A DNA stretch of 42,693 nt, taken from assembly GCA_000434435.1 (NCBI GenBank), contig FR895613.1:1-42693 (forward strand). The letters are read 5' to 3'. This document shows positions 7,686 through 16,075 of the stretch, piece after piece. This DNA comes from Firmicutes bacterium CAG:475 (GTDB taxonomy: Bacteria > Bacillota > Clostridia > Christensenellales > CAG-917). The position numbers and the translations under genes are program-made. The notes under the pieces were generated by a model. That model did not search any database. It was given only the letters and a program-made list of their open reading frames with translations, and was not told the DNA's origin. Each line of letters opens with the position of its first letter. Positions within the stretch are counted from its first letter, which is position 1.

Positions 7686-10600
7686 ATGAAAAAAATGACC
7701 ATTGACGGCAATACCGCTGCGGCGCACATCGCTTATGCTTTCTCGGACGTAGCGGCTATTTACCCTATCACACCGTCATCACCCATGGCAGAAAACTGCG
7801 ACGACTGGGCAGGCCAAGGCAGAAAGAATCTTTTTGGCAACGTTCTTAAAATTGCCGAAATGCAATCCGAAGCAGGCGCTGCAGGTGCGGTTCACGGTTC
7901 TTTGGCGGCAGGTGCTTTGACGAGCACGTTCACGGCAAGCCAAGGCTTGTTGCTCATGATCCCCAACATGTACAAAATTGCGGGCGAATTGCTTCCTTGC
8001 GTGTTTAACGTATCCGCAAGAAGCGTAGCGGGTCACGCACTCAACATCTTCGGCGATCACTCGGACGTTATGGCATGCCGTCAAACCGGTTTTGCTATGC
8101 TCGCTGCAAACAGCGTGCAAGAAGTTATGGACCTCACTCTCGTGTCCTATCTTTCCACAATCGAATCCAGCGTTCCTTTCCTCAACTTCTTCGACGGTTT
8201 CCGCACCTCTCACGAAGTTGACAAAATCGACGTCATCGAATACGACGAAATCAAGCCTCTCGTCAATTTCAAGAAAGTGGACGAGTTCCGCGCACGCGCT
8301 CTCAACCCCGAGCATCCTCATCAACAAGGCACGGCTCAAAACCCCGACATCTACTTCCAAAACAGAGAAGCAAGCAACAAATACTATGACGCTGTCCCCG
8401 CAATCGTTCAAGCGCAAATGGACAAAGTCAGCGCACTCACCGGAAGAAAATACAACCTCGTCGACTACTACGGCGCACCCGATGCGGATCGCGTGATCGT
8501 CATCATGGGTTCGGGCGCGGAAGCCGTTGAAGAAACCGTTGACTACCTCAACGCAAGAGGACACAAAGTCGGCCTTTTGAAAGTCAGACTTTATCGCCCC
8601 TTCCCGCAAGACGCATTCGTCAAAGCCATCCCCGCAACCGCAAAAGTTGTCACGGTTATGGACAGAACCAAAGAACCGGGCGCACAAGGCGAACCTCTCT
8701 ACCTCGACGTCGTGTCCGCACTCAACGAAGCAGGCGTACAAAAAGAAGTGCTCTGCGGTCGTTACGGTCTCGGCAGCAAGGAATTCAATCCCTCCATGGT
8801 CAACGCAATCTACGAGAACATGAGCGGTGAAAAGAAAGACAGATTCACCGTCGGCATCAACGACGACGTCACTTTCCATTCCTTGAACGTCACCGAAAAG
8901 ATCGACGCATCCGACGCAAGCGCAATCTCTTGCAAGTTCTACGGTCTCGGCTCTGACGGCACCGTCGGCGCAAACAAGAACTCCATCAAAATCATCGGCG
9001 ACCACACCGACAAATACGCGCAAGCATACTTTGCATACGACTCCAAGAAGTCGGGCGGTATCACAATCTCCCACTTGCGTTTCAGCGACAAGCCCATCAG
9101 AAGCACTTACCTCATCGACCAAGCCGACTTCGTGGCTTGCCACAACGAATCATACGTGCTTCGTTACGACATGCTCTCCGACCTTAAAGACGGCGGCACG
9201 TTCCTTCTCAACTCTCAATGGGAACCCGAAGAGATGGACGCAAAACTTCCTGCGGCAATGAAGAACATGATTGCAAAGAAACACGTCAAGTTCTACACTC
9301 TCGACGGTCTCAAAGTCATCCAAGAAATCGGCACGAAAAAAGGCGTCAACACCGTCATGCAAGCCGCATTCTTCAAACTTGCAAACGTCATTCCTTACGA
9401 AGACGCAGAGCGTTATATGAAGGAAATGATCAAAAAGTCCTACGGCAAGAAAGGCGACGCGGTCGTTGCAATGAACAACGCATGCGTTGACAACGCAATC
9501 GCACACCTCAAAGAAGTCAAATATCCGCAAAGCTGGGAAACCACAACCAACGGCGCAGCTCCGCTCCCCGTCCCCAACGACGAATATTTCAAGAACTTCA
9601 TCGCCCCCATCACCGCACAAGAAGGCGACAAACTCCCCGTTTCCGCATTCAACCCCAACGGTTACGTACCCACCGGCACGACCAAGTTTGAAAAACGCGG
9701 TATCGCAGTGTCCGTTCCTATGTGGGACAAAGACAAGTGCATCCAATGCAACCGCTGCGCTCTCGTTTGCCCGCACGCAACCATTCGTCCGACTCTCGCA
9801 ACGGCGGAAGAGCTTGCAGACAAACCCGCAACGTTTGAAACCAAACCCGCTATCGGCGTGAAAGGCTACGAATTCCGTATGCAAGTCAGCCCCTTCGACT
9901 GCACGGGTTGCTCCAACTGCGTGGCTGTTTGCCCCGCAAAAGAGAAAGCTCTCACCATGGTTCCCCTCGACGAAGCAATCGCAAAAGAGGAAGAAAACTG
10001 GGACTATGCGGCTAACCTCAAAGAAACCAGTGCGGAACTCAAATCCGTCAACGTCAAGAACAGCCAATTCAAGAAGCCGCTCTTCGAGTTCTCGGGTGCA
10101 TGCGCAGGCTGCGGCGAAACTCCGTACGTAAAACTTATGACTCAACTCTTCGGTGACAGAATGCTCATTGCAAACGCAACGGGTTGCTCCTCCATCTACG
10201 GCGGCAGCGCACCGACCTGCCCCTACACCAAGAACGACAAAGGTCGCGGTCCGGCATGGGCAAACTCCTTGTTCGAGGACAACGCAGAGTTCGGTTACGG
10301 CATGCATCTTGCATACGACACTCGTCGCAACGTGCTTGCAAACAACATCACGAGCCTTATCGGTCTCGACGCAATCTCCGAGGATATGAAAGCCGCTCTC
10401 AACGCATGGCTTGAAAACAAAGAGGACGCTCAAAAGAGCGAAGAAGCTGCGGACGCAATCCTTGCTCTCCTCCCCGAAGAAAAGAAGACCGCAAACGGTT
10501 TGAGCCTCGAACTTCTCGAAAGCATCGAAGCAAGAAAAGACTGCCTCATCAAGAAATCCGTTTGGATTGTCGGCGGCGACGGATGGGCATACGATATCGG

Positions 10601-11213
10601 TTACAACGGCGTTGACCATGTTCTCGCAAGCGGCGAAGACGTCAACATCCTCGTTCTCGACACCGAAGTGTACTCCAACACCGGCGGACAAGCATCCAAG
10701 TCCACTCCTACCGGCGCAATCGCAAAATTTGCGGCAACCGGCAAACGCACCAAGAAGAAAGACCTTGCTCTTCTCGCAATGGACTACGGCTACGTTTACG
10801 TCGCACAAGTTTCTATGGGCGCGGACATGAACCAAGTTGTCAAAGCGTTTGCAGAGGCAGAGGCATATCACGGCCCGTCCATCATAATCGCTTACGCACC
10901 GTGCATCAACCACGGCATCAAGGGCGGTATGGACAACTCTCAAATGGAAATGAAGAAGGCTGTTGACTGCGGATATTGGCAACTCTTCCGCTACAACCCG
11001 ACCCTAGTGGGCACGGACAAAGCTCCTCTTGCAATCGACAGCAAAGAGCCTACGGACGACTATCAAGCGTTCCTTATGAACGAAACCAGATACGCATCCC
11101 TCGCAAAGATGAATCCGGATGCGGCAAAAGTTTTGTTTGCAAAGAACGAAGAAGACGCGGCAAAGAAACGTGCATTCTACGTCAAGAAAGCCGCTTCTTA
11201 CACCGAGGAATAA
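7686..11213 (+). CDS. nifJ: Pyruvate:ferredoxin (flavodoxin) oxidoreductase
   Basis: Homodimeric, all-domains-fused PFOR: pyruvate + CoA + oxidised ferredoxin to acetyl-CoA + CO2 + reduced ferredoxin. The 1175-residue protein has YPITPSSPMAE near the N-terminus (pyruvate/TPP site), a CoA and transketolase-C-like section, two 4Fe-4S motifs CIQCNRCALVCPH and CTGCSNCVAVCP, a third cluster Cys pair CAGCGETP before the TPP domain, and the TPP/Mg motif GDGWAYDIGYNGVDH with YSNTGGQ. The length is normal (about 1170-1190). I chose ATG 7686 (MKKMTIDGN) because GGAGG lies ~10 nt upstream; the longer reading adds an unconserved leader. It stands alone between its own promoter and a strong terminator. 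Codon use is strongly biased (many AAC, GAC, CTC), suggesting high expression. It is the likely main source of reduced ferredoxin. Confidence 0.98.
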   Translation: MKKMTIDGNTAAAHIAYAFSDVAAIYPITPSSPMAENCDDWAGQGRKNLFGNVLKIAEMQSEAGAAGAVHGSLAAGALTSTFTASQGLLLMIPNMYKIAGELLPCVFNVSARSVAGHALNIFGDHSDVMACRQTGFAMLAANSVQEVMDLTLVSYLSTIESSVPFLNFFDGFRTSHEVDKIDVIEYDEIKPLVNFKKVDEFRARALNPEHPHQQGTAQNPDIYFQNREASNKYYDAVPAIVQAQMDKVSALTGRKYNLVDYYGAPDADRVIVIMGSGAEAVEETVDYLNARGHKVGLLKVRLYRPFPQDAFVKAIPATAKVVTVMDRTKEPGAQGEPLYLDVVSALNEAGVQKEVLCGRYGLGSKEFNPSMVNAIYENMSGEKKDRFTVGINDDVTFHSLNVTEKIDASDASAISCKFYGLGSDGTVGANKNSIKIIGDHTDKYAQAYFAYDSKKSGGITISHLRFSDKPIRSTYLIDQADFVACHNESYVLRYDMLSDLKDGGTFLLNSQWEPEEMDAKLPAAMKNMIAKKHVKFYTLDGLKVIQEIGTKKGVNTVMQAAFFKLANVIPYEDAERYMKEMIKKSYGKKGDAVVAMNNACVDNAIAHLKEVKYPQSWETTTNGAAPLPVPNDEYFKNFIAPITAQEGDKLPVSAFNPNGYVPTGTTKFEKRGIAVSVPMWDKDKCIQCNRCALVCPHATIRPTLATAEELADKPATFETKPAIGVKGYEFRMQVSPFDCTGCSNCVAVCPAKEKALTMVPLDEAIAKEEENWDYAANLKETSAELKSVNVKNSQFKKPLFEFSGACAGCGETPYVKLMTQLFGDRMLIANATGCSSIYGGSAPTCPYTKNDKGRGPAWANSLFEDNAEFGYGMHLAYDTRRNVLANNITSLIGLDAISEDMKAALNAWLENKEDAQKSEEAADAILALLPEEKKTANGLSLELLESIEARKDCLIKKSVWIVGGDGWAYDIGYNGVDHVLASGEDVNILVLDTEVYSNTGGQASKSTPTGAIAKFAATGKRTKKKDLALLAMDYGYVYVAQVSMGADMNQVVKAFAEAEAYHGPSIIIAYAPCINHGIKGGMDNSQMEMKKAVDCGYWQLFRYNPTLVGTDKAPLAIDSKEPTDDYQAFLMNETRYASLAKMNPDAAKVLFAKNEEDAAKKRAFYVKKAASYTEE

Positions 11214-11236
11214 TCGATATTATCCCAAAGCAAGCC

Positions 11237-11268
11237 AAAACCCCTCCGAATCGCTCGGAGGGGTTTTT
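11237..11268. terminator. Strong bidirectional terminator
   Basis: A 13-bp perfect stem (11237-11249 with 11255-11267), 5-nt loop, A-run on one side and T-run on the other. It lies between the convergent PFOR and SipL-like genes and can serve both. Confidence 0.92.
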
Positions 11269-11282
11269 GTTTTCGCTCGGTT

Positions 11283-12773
11283 TTATTTTAGATTTCTGAA
11301 ATAAACGATTTTGGTGTCGGGAGCAAAAGGTTCGGACAGGTCGGGATTTTGCGCGAGGATGTCGGCAGGCATTGCGGACAGCGCAGAACACACGTCAAGC
11401 ATCGTATCCGACTCGGAGGCAACGTAAACGGACAATGCGGAGTTGTTTTGCGGCCGCTCTTCGCCGACGTTCACTGCCGAGATATACGTTGCTTCGAGAG
11501 TAGAAAATCCGCACACCGCAATTGCAACGTCAAATGTGATGTCAAACTCTCGCTCTCTGCGAACGACGGCGTCAATACGCTGAATTCGGCATTCTACCCG
11601 CACATCTTTTGAGAAAGGAATATCGCTCGGCGCAGAAACCGCAAAAGGTATTTCGGCGCGCACTGAGTTGAACCCGTTTTCGTCCCGATAGATTATGTCG
11701 GTGTTTGCAACTCCCTCAACAACCAAATTGTTGTCCTCGCTGACATACGCTCGGGTGGTGTAACACCTTGCATAAGGCAGAGCGCACACTTCGATTGCCG
11801 CCGGTTTGTTGTCCGAAAGCGTTGCGCTTCCGCTCACGCCCTTGACAAAATATCCGCACCCGTCAAAGCAAGTGTAATTTGCGGTTTTGCGCTCGATTTC
11901 CGTTTGGTTGGACAGCATAAACAAATCGGACACAATCTCGGTTTTCGAGCATCTGAACGCTTGAACTTTGATCTGAACTTCACCTTCGACTCTGATAGTA
12001 TTGTCGTCCGTCACGCCTTGCAAAACGATTTTGGACGATTTGGTTTGAGCATAAAGTTTGATTGCGTCCCCTTCCTGAACTCCGTCGAGATTAAATTCTT
12101 CTTCAAGAGGGATTTCAAACGAATGCTGTTTGATTTCTCCTCCTTCTACGTAAGTTACGAACGCATAGACCGCCAGTTTTGCATTTGCGCCGCCGTCGGT
12201 TGCGATTGATTTTAAGCGGACTACGGTTGTGGACAAACCGAGCACGGACTCGATTTCGCCGCCCACGTTTTTCTCGTCGTCAAACGGCACGACGACGGAT
12301 TTTTGTGCAATAAAAGTCGGCATATAAATCTCTTTTTTCGTAACGAAACAATCGTCCGCGTTTGTCAACGCCTCGATTTCATCTCGTTTGATTGCCGAAA
12401 CCGTAACTTCGAGCACCGCCGTAAGCGTGAGCGTATCGCCTGCGTTAACGTCGGATTCGGATATAACGACGTCCGCCCAAACGTTGTCGCCCTCGACAAA
12501 CACACCGTCCACTCTTGCGGTGAAATCGGCATTGTAATCCACGCCTTTCGGCATGCCGTCTTTGCTCAAATATGCAAGGCGAAAATTCACTCTTCCGCCC
12601 ACTTGCGCATATCCGTCTTGCGCCTCGACGCTTGTAGCTCTTGCGTCCACCGCCACCGACAATACCTTTGCAACGTTTGTCATATCGACGTCGGACGGCG
12701 AAAACTCAACGACACGCTCCGACGTCGGCGCAACGTAAAATTTGCTGGCACTTAATTTTTCAAAATCGAACAT
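11283..12773 (-). CDS. DUF3794 / LysM protein, SipL-like
   Basis: The 496-residue protein consists of repeated DUF3794-type beta-rich segments, in which phrases such as VEGEVQIKVQ and VVEGVANTDIIYRDE recur. It ends with a LysM-like domain (about 452-496: D-T-M-L-D-V-C, then ILAQNPDL and TKIVYFR). This architecture is that of SipL, the SpoIVA-interacting spore-coat morphogenetic protein of Clostridioides, and of related envelope proteins. There is no signal peptide, as in SipL, which acts in the mother-cell cytoplasm at the forespore surface. The start at 12773 is set by GGAGG 7 nt upstream. It is divergent from veg. A spore role is inference: no other sporulation gene is in the window, and non-sporulating relatives also keep DUF3794 proteins. 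Confidence 0.78.
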   Translation of the reverse strand: MFDFEKLSASKFYVAPTSERVVEFSPSDVDMTNVAKVLSVAVDARATSVEAQDGYAQVGGRVNFRLAYLSKDGMPKGVDYNADFTARVDGVFVEGDNVWADVVISESDVNAGDTLTLTAVLEVTVSAIKRDEIEALTNADDCFVTKKEIYMPTFIAQKSVVVPFDDEKNVGGEIESVLGLSTTVVRLKSIATDGGANAKLAVYAFVTYVEGGEIKQHSFEIPLEEEFNLDGVQEGDAIKLYAQTKSSKIVLQGVTDDNTIRVEGEVQIKVQAFRCSKTEIVSDLFMLSNQTEIERKTANYTCFDGCGYFVKGVSGSATLSDNKPAAIEVCALPYARCYTTRAYVSEDNNLVVEGVANTDIIYRDENGFNSVRAEIPFAVSAPSDIPFSKDVRVECRIQRIDAVVRREREFDITFDVAIAVCGFSTLEATYISAVNVGEERPQNNSALSVYVASESDTMLDVCSALSAMPADILAQNPDLSEPFAPDTKIVYFRNLK

Positions 12774-12859
12774 AGCATTCCTCCGTTTCACCAAAAACAT
12801 ATTCGAAATTCTTTTGATTTATGACGAATAAATTTTGATTTTCGGGCAATAATCCTGCT

Positions 12860-13096
12860 ATGAGAGAAATCGGTCAATCACTTTGCGAGGCGAAAGCGCG
12901 CGTACAACAAATCATCGGCGTCCCCGTGCTTGTCAAAATCAACAGCGGCAGAGGCAAATCCGCACTCTATCACGGCAAAGTCACGGCGATATTTCCCTCT
13001 ATCTTCACCGTCGAACTGGACGGCGGCGAAAAGCGCACTTTCTCGTACAGCGACGTGCATACAAAAAACGTGCTGTTCTTGAAAAACAAGGAATAA
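12860..13096 (+). CDS. veg: Veg family protein
   Basis: Small (78 residues) single-domain protein of the Veg/DUF1021 family. The visible family pattern is an N-terminal helix, then KINSGRGKSALYHGKV, IFPSIFTVEL and the closing FSYSDVHTKNV, matching the conserved [R/K]xxx-G-x[L/I]-x-x-x-[Y/F]PSxFxVxL...SYSDVLT layout. In Bacillus, Veg stimulates biofilm matrix genes and is very highly transcribed; the biochemical role is not settled. There is no Shine-Dalgarno before the ATG. An AATAAT hexamer ends 6 nt before it, so a leaderless transcript is possible. It is divergent from the SipL-like gene, with 86 bp between the two starts. Confidence 0.88.
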   Translation: MREIGQSLCEAKARVQQIIGVPVLVKINSGRGKSALYHGKVTAIFPSIFTVELDGGEKRTFSYSDVHTKNVLFLKNKE

Positions 13097-13135
13097 ATCT
13101 CAAACTACACGCTCCTCATAATACTCCCCTTATCA

Positions 13136-13169
13136 CAACAAGCGACTGTCCTCGGGCGGTCGTTTGTTG
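13136..13169 (+). terminator. Hairpin downstream of veg
   Basis: 13136-13151 pairs with 13154-13169 over up to 16 positions, with three G-U pairs. Only a short T-run follows, so termination may be partial. Confidence 0.5.
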
Positions 13170-13303
13170 TTTCACGTATCTTTTGCGCGTCGTCCGATTG
13201 TTTTTTATATTGTTATTTTTTTTATAATACATAATCCATTATATCTTTATAAAAGGTCGAAATACCTTTCCTCTTGCATCGAAATCCGCCGCATCGGTGC
13301 GTG

Positions 13304-13319
13304 CCACTACATATTGTGG
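13304..13319 (+). promoter_or_regulatory. NrdR-box-like site 1
   Basis: CCACTACATATTGTGG fits the NrdR consensus core C-W-A-T-A-T-A-T-W-G (one mismatch) with inverted flanks. NrdR represses ribonucleotide reductase genes. It lies 283 bp before the nrdD start. Confidence 0.6.
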
Positions 13320-13469
13320 TGCGCTGCTTCGCACTGCGGAAAACGGCAAAAACAATATAGCGCGTTAGAATACGGATTGCGATTTTACATAGGCGGTTAC
13401 ATATCCAAAAACCGCACTTTTCGATACACGAAACATAGACTTTGCAATTTTCGGCATTTTGTGACAAAA

Positions 13470-13485
13470 ACACAATATGTAGTGT
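13470..13485 (+). promoter_or_regulatory. NrdR-box-like site 2
   Basis: ACACAATATGTAGTGT differs from the NrdR consensus (acaCwATATaTwGtgt) at one position. It lies 40 bp upstream of the nrdD -35 element, about 166 bp centre-to-centre from site 1, close to 16 helical turns. Confidence 0.7.
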
Positions 13486-13524
13486 TTCGCAAAAAAGTTT
13501 CACACTTTATTTTGCGTTTTGTCC

Positions 13525-13552
13525 TTGACATATCCGCTCTGCTTGCTATAAT
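13525..13552 (+). promoter_or_regulatory. Promoter of nrdD
   Basis: TTGACA (13525-13530), 16-nt spacer, TATAAT (13547-13552): both hexamers perfect. The leader is about 28 nt to the ATG at 13587. Confidence 0.85.
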
Positions 13553-13586
13553 AAAGAGGCACATTTTCCAAGGGGGTTCAATAGAT

Positions 13587-16010
13587 ATGTTGAACATCAA
13601 AAAAAGAGACGGGAGTATAGTTCCATTCAATCTGAACAAAATCAAGGTCGCAATCGAAAAAGCGTTTACGGCAGTGAACAAAAGTTACAGCGACGACATC
13701 ATCGACATGCTTGCTTTGCGCGTCACCGCAACCTTCAACGACAAGGTTAAAGGCGACGTCGTAAGCGTCGAGGATATTCAAGACTCCGTTGAGGTCGTCC
13801 TCATTCAATCGGGCTACGTCGAAGTGGCAAAAGCCTACATCCTTTACAGAAAACAACACGAAAAACTCCGCGAGATGAACTCCACCATGCTCGACTACAA
13901 GAACACGGTGAACAACTATCTCAAAATCAACGACTGGCGCGTCAAGGAAAACTCTACGGTCACGTACTCGGTGGGCGGTCTTATCCTTTCCAACTCGGGC
14001 GCGGTGACGGCAAACTACTGGCTCAGCGAAATCTACGACGATGAAATCGCAAAAGCTCACCGCGAGGCTCAAATTCATATCCACGATTTGTCCATGCTCA
14101 CCGGTTATTGCGCAGGCTGGTCGCTCAAACAACTCATCAAGGAAGGCCTTGGCGGAATCCCCGGCAAAATCACCTCTTCGCCGGCAGGACACCTTTCCAC
14201 GCTCTGCAACCAAATGGTCAACTTCCTCGGCATCATGCAAAACGAATGGGCGGGCGCACAAGCGTTCAGTTCTTTCGACACATATCTCGCACCGTTCGTA
14301 AAGGTTGACAACCTCTCTTACAAAGAAGTCAAACAATGCATCCAATCTTTCATTTACGGCGTCAACACGCCTTCTCGTTGGGGTACGCAAGCACCGTTCA
14401 CCAACATCACGCTCGACTGGGTTGTGCCAAACGATTTGGCGGAACTTCCCGCAATCGTCGGCGGCAAGGAAATGGACTTCAAGTATAAAGACTGCGTCAA
14501 AGAAATGGCGATGGTCAACAAGGCGTTTATCGAGATCATGATCGAGGGCGACGCCAACGGCAGAGGCTTCCAATATCCTATTCCAACTTACTCCATCACG
14601 AGAGACTTCGACTGGTCGAACACCGAAAACAACCGCCTTCTCTTCACGATGACGGCAAAATACGGCACGCCGTACTTCTCCAACTACATCAACTCCGACA
14701 TGGAGCCCAGCGACGTGCGCAGTATGTGCTGCCGCTTGCGTCTTGACTTGCGCGAACTCCGCAAAAAATCGGGCGGCTTCTTCGGCAGCGGCGAATCTAC
14801 GGGTTCAATCGGCGTCGTAACCATAAATATGCCGCGCATCGCGTACGTGAGCAAAACCGAAGAAGAATTCTTCAAAGAGCTCGAACGCCTTATGAACGTG
14901 TCCGCTCGCTCGCTCAAAATCAAGAGAAACGTCATCACCAAACTTCTCGACGAAGGACTTTATCCCTACACCAAGAGATACCTCGGCACGTTCGGAAACC
15001 ACTTCTCCACAATCGGTCTTGTGGGCATGAACGAGGCCTGCCTCAACGCAAACTGGGTCGGAAAGGATTTGACGCACAAAGAAGCGCAAGAATTCACCAA
15101 GAAAGTGCTCAACTTCATGCGTGAAAAACTCAGCGACTATCAAGAAGAATACGGTGATTTGTACAACCTCGAAGCAACGCCGGCAGAATCCACTTCCTAT
15201 CGTCTTGCAAAACACGACAGAGAAAGATATCCCGACATCATCTGCGCAAGCAATATGGACAACGTGCCCTACTACACCAACAGTTCGCACCTTCCCGTCG
15301 GATACACGAGCGACATCTTCTCCGCTCTCGACATCCAAGACGAGTTGCAAACTCTCTATACGTCCGGCACGGTGTTCCACGCGTTCCTCGGTCAACGCCT
15401 TGACAGCTGGCAAGCTGCGGCAAACCTTGTGAGAAAGATTGCCGAAAACTACAAACTGCCCTACTATACGCTCTCTCCGACCTACTCCATTTGCCAAGAG
15501 CACGGATATCTCGAAGGCGAGCAATACACCTGCCCCATATGCGGAAAGAAGACGGAAGTTTACAGTCGTATCACAGGCTACTATCGTCCCGTTCAAAACT
15601 GGAACGACGGTAAGCGCGCGGAATTTAAAGAGCGCAAAGTGTACGACATCGCACACTCTCAATATCACGGCAAACAAGTGGAAGAGTTCGTTTGCGACGA
15701 CCAAGCTAGAAGCGACGTCAGGATGATGCAAAAAGACGAACCGCAAAAAGAGTGCGCTTGCTGCCAAAAGGGCGATGACGAAGGTCTTTTGATTTTCACC
15801 ACAAAGACTTGCCCCAACTGCAAAATGGCAAAAGCGATGCTCGACAAAGCAGGCATCTCCTACACCGTCATCGACGCGGAGGACAACAAAGATCAAACTC
15901 TTGCCTTCGGCGTCAAAAAAGCTCCGACGCTCCTCGTCCCCAACGGAAACGGATACGACGTGTACGACAACGCAAGCAAAATCAAAGGCTATATCGAGTC
16001 GAGAAAATAA
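13587..16010 (+). CDS. nrdD: Anaerobic (class III) ribonucleoside-triphosphate reductase with fused glutaredoxin-like domain
   Basis: Reduces ribonucleotides to deoxyribonucleotides under anaerobiosis with a glycyl radical. The 807-residue protein has an N-terminal ATP-cone (KKRDGSIVPFNLNKI), the CAGWSLKQL active-site region, CCRLRLDLREL, a C-terminal Cys/His zinc region (CQEHGYLEG...CPICGKK) and the glycyl-radical loop SRITGYYRP with Gly near residue 664. After a linker carrying an extra CACC cluster (723-726), residues ~733-807 form a glutaredoxin/NrdH-like domain: LIFTTKTCPNCKMAK with CPNC at 742-745, then KKAPTLLVP with the cis-Pro. Formate-using NrdD lacks such a domain; redoxin-dependent class III enzymes use an NrdH-like partner. 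I set the start at ATG 13587, after a GGGGG site 10 nt upstream; the longer reading runs through the promoter. No nrdG activase gene is adjacent. Confidence 0.95.
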   Translation: MLNIKKRDGSIVPFNLNKIKVAIEKAFTAVNKSYSDDIIDMLALRVTATFNDKVKGDVVSVEDIQDSVEVVLIQSGYVEVAKAYILYRKQHEKLREMNSTMLDYKNTVNNYLKINDWRVKENSTVTYSVGGLILSNSGAVTANYWLSEIYDDEIAKAHREAQIHIHDLSMLTGYCAGWSLKQLIKEGLGGIPGKITSSPAGHLSTLCNQMVNFLGIMQNEWAGAQAFSSFDTYLAPFVKVDNLSYKEVKQCIQSFIYGVNTPSRWGTQAPFTNITLDWVVPNDLAELPAIVGGKEMDFKYKDCVKEMAMVNKAFIEIMIEGDANGRGFQYPIPTYSITRDFDWSNTENNRLLFTMTAKYGTPYFSNYINSDMEPSDVRSMCCRLRLDLRELRKKSGGFFGSGESTGSIGVVTINMPRIAYVSKTEEEFFKELERLMNVSARSLKIKRNVITKLLDEGLYPYTKRYLGTFGNHFSTIGLVGMNEACLNANWVGKDLTHKEAQEFTKKVLNFMREKLSDYQEEYGDLYNLEATPAESTSYRLAKHDRERYPDIICASNMDNVPYYTNSSHLPVGYTSDIFSALDIQDELQTLYTSGTVFHAFLGQRLDSWQAAANLVRKIAENYKLPYYTLSPTYSICQEHGYLEGEQYTCPICGKKTEVYSRITGYYRPVQNWNDGKRAEFKERKVYDIAHSQYHGKQVEEFVCDDQARSDVRMMQKDEPQKECACCQKGDDEGLLIFTTKTCPNCKMAKAMLDKAGISYTVIDAEDNKDQTLAFGVKKAPTLLVPNGNGYDVYDNASKIKGYIESRK

Positions 16011-16024
16011 TTTAAACCAACGCG

Positions 16025-16057
16025 GCGGTATGGCAAAAGCCATACCGCATTTCTTTT
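16025..16057 (+). terminator. Terminator or attenuator between nrdD and the TrxR-like gene
   Basis: Perfect 10-bp stem (16025-16034 with 16039-16048), AAAA loop, then ATTTCTTTT. The next start is at 16076 and I see no good promoter in the gap, so the flavoprotein gene may rely on read-through. Confidence 0.8.
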
Positions 16058-16075
16058 AATCGAAAGAGGTAACCA

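Larger units (their letters stand above)
13097..13586 (+). other. 490-bp regulatory intergenic region between veg and nrdD
   Basis: No convincing gene. From left to right it holds a long imperfect hairpin after veg (13136-13169), an AT-rich stretch with TATAAT at 13223-13228 and no good -35, a first NrdR-box-like site (13304-13319), a second one (13470-13485), and the strong nrdD promoter (13525-13552). The unusual length suggests control over distance or a second transcript. Confidence 0.7.

Noticed and set aside
7779..9143. 454-codon frame antisense to the PFOR gene
   Set aside because: Same reason as the neighbouring antisense frame; no start signals or family motifs.
9150..10982. 610-codon frame antisense to the PFOR gene
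   Set aside because: A shadow of strongly codon-biased PFOR; the composition (Cys, Val, Asp, Phe) is an artefact of the opposite strand.
11349..12755. Plus-strand frames opposite the SipL-like gene
   Set aside because: Short, basic or Cys-rich products without ribosome sites; explained by the opposite gene.
13164..13586. N-terminal extension of NrdD by 141 residues
   Set aside because: The stretch is low in conserved features, runs through both NrdR-like sites and a perfect promoter, and family homology starts with the ATP-cone at 13587.
14805..16043. 412-codon frame antisense to nrdD
   Set aside because: Covers conserved NrdD coding sequence on the other strand; no independent evidence.
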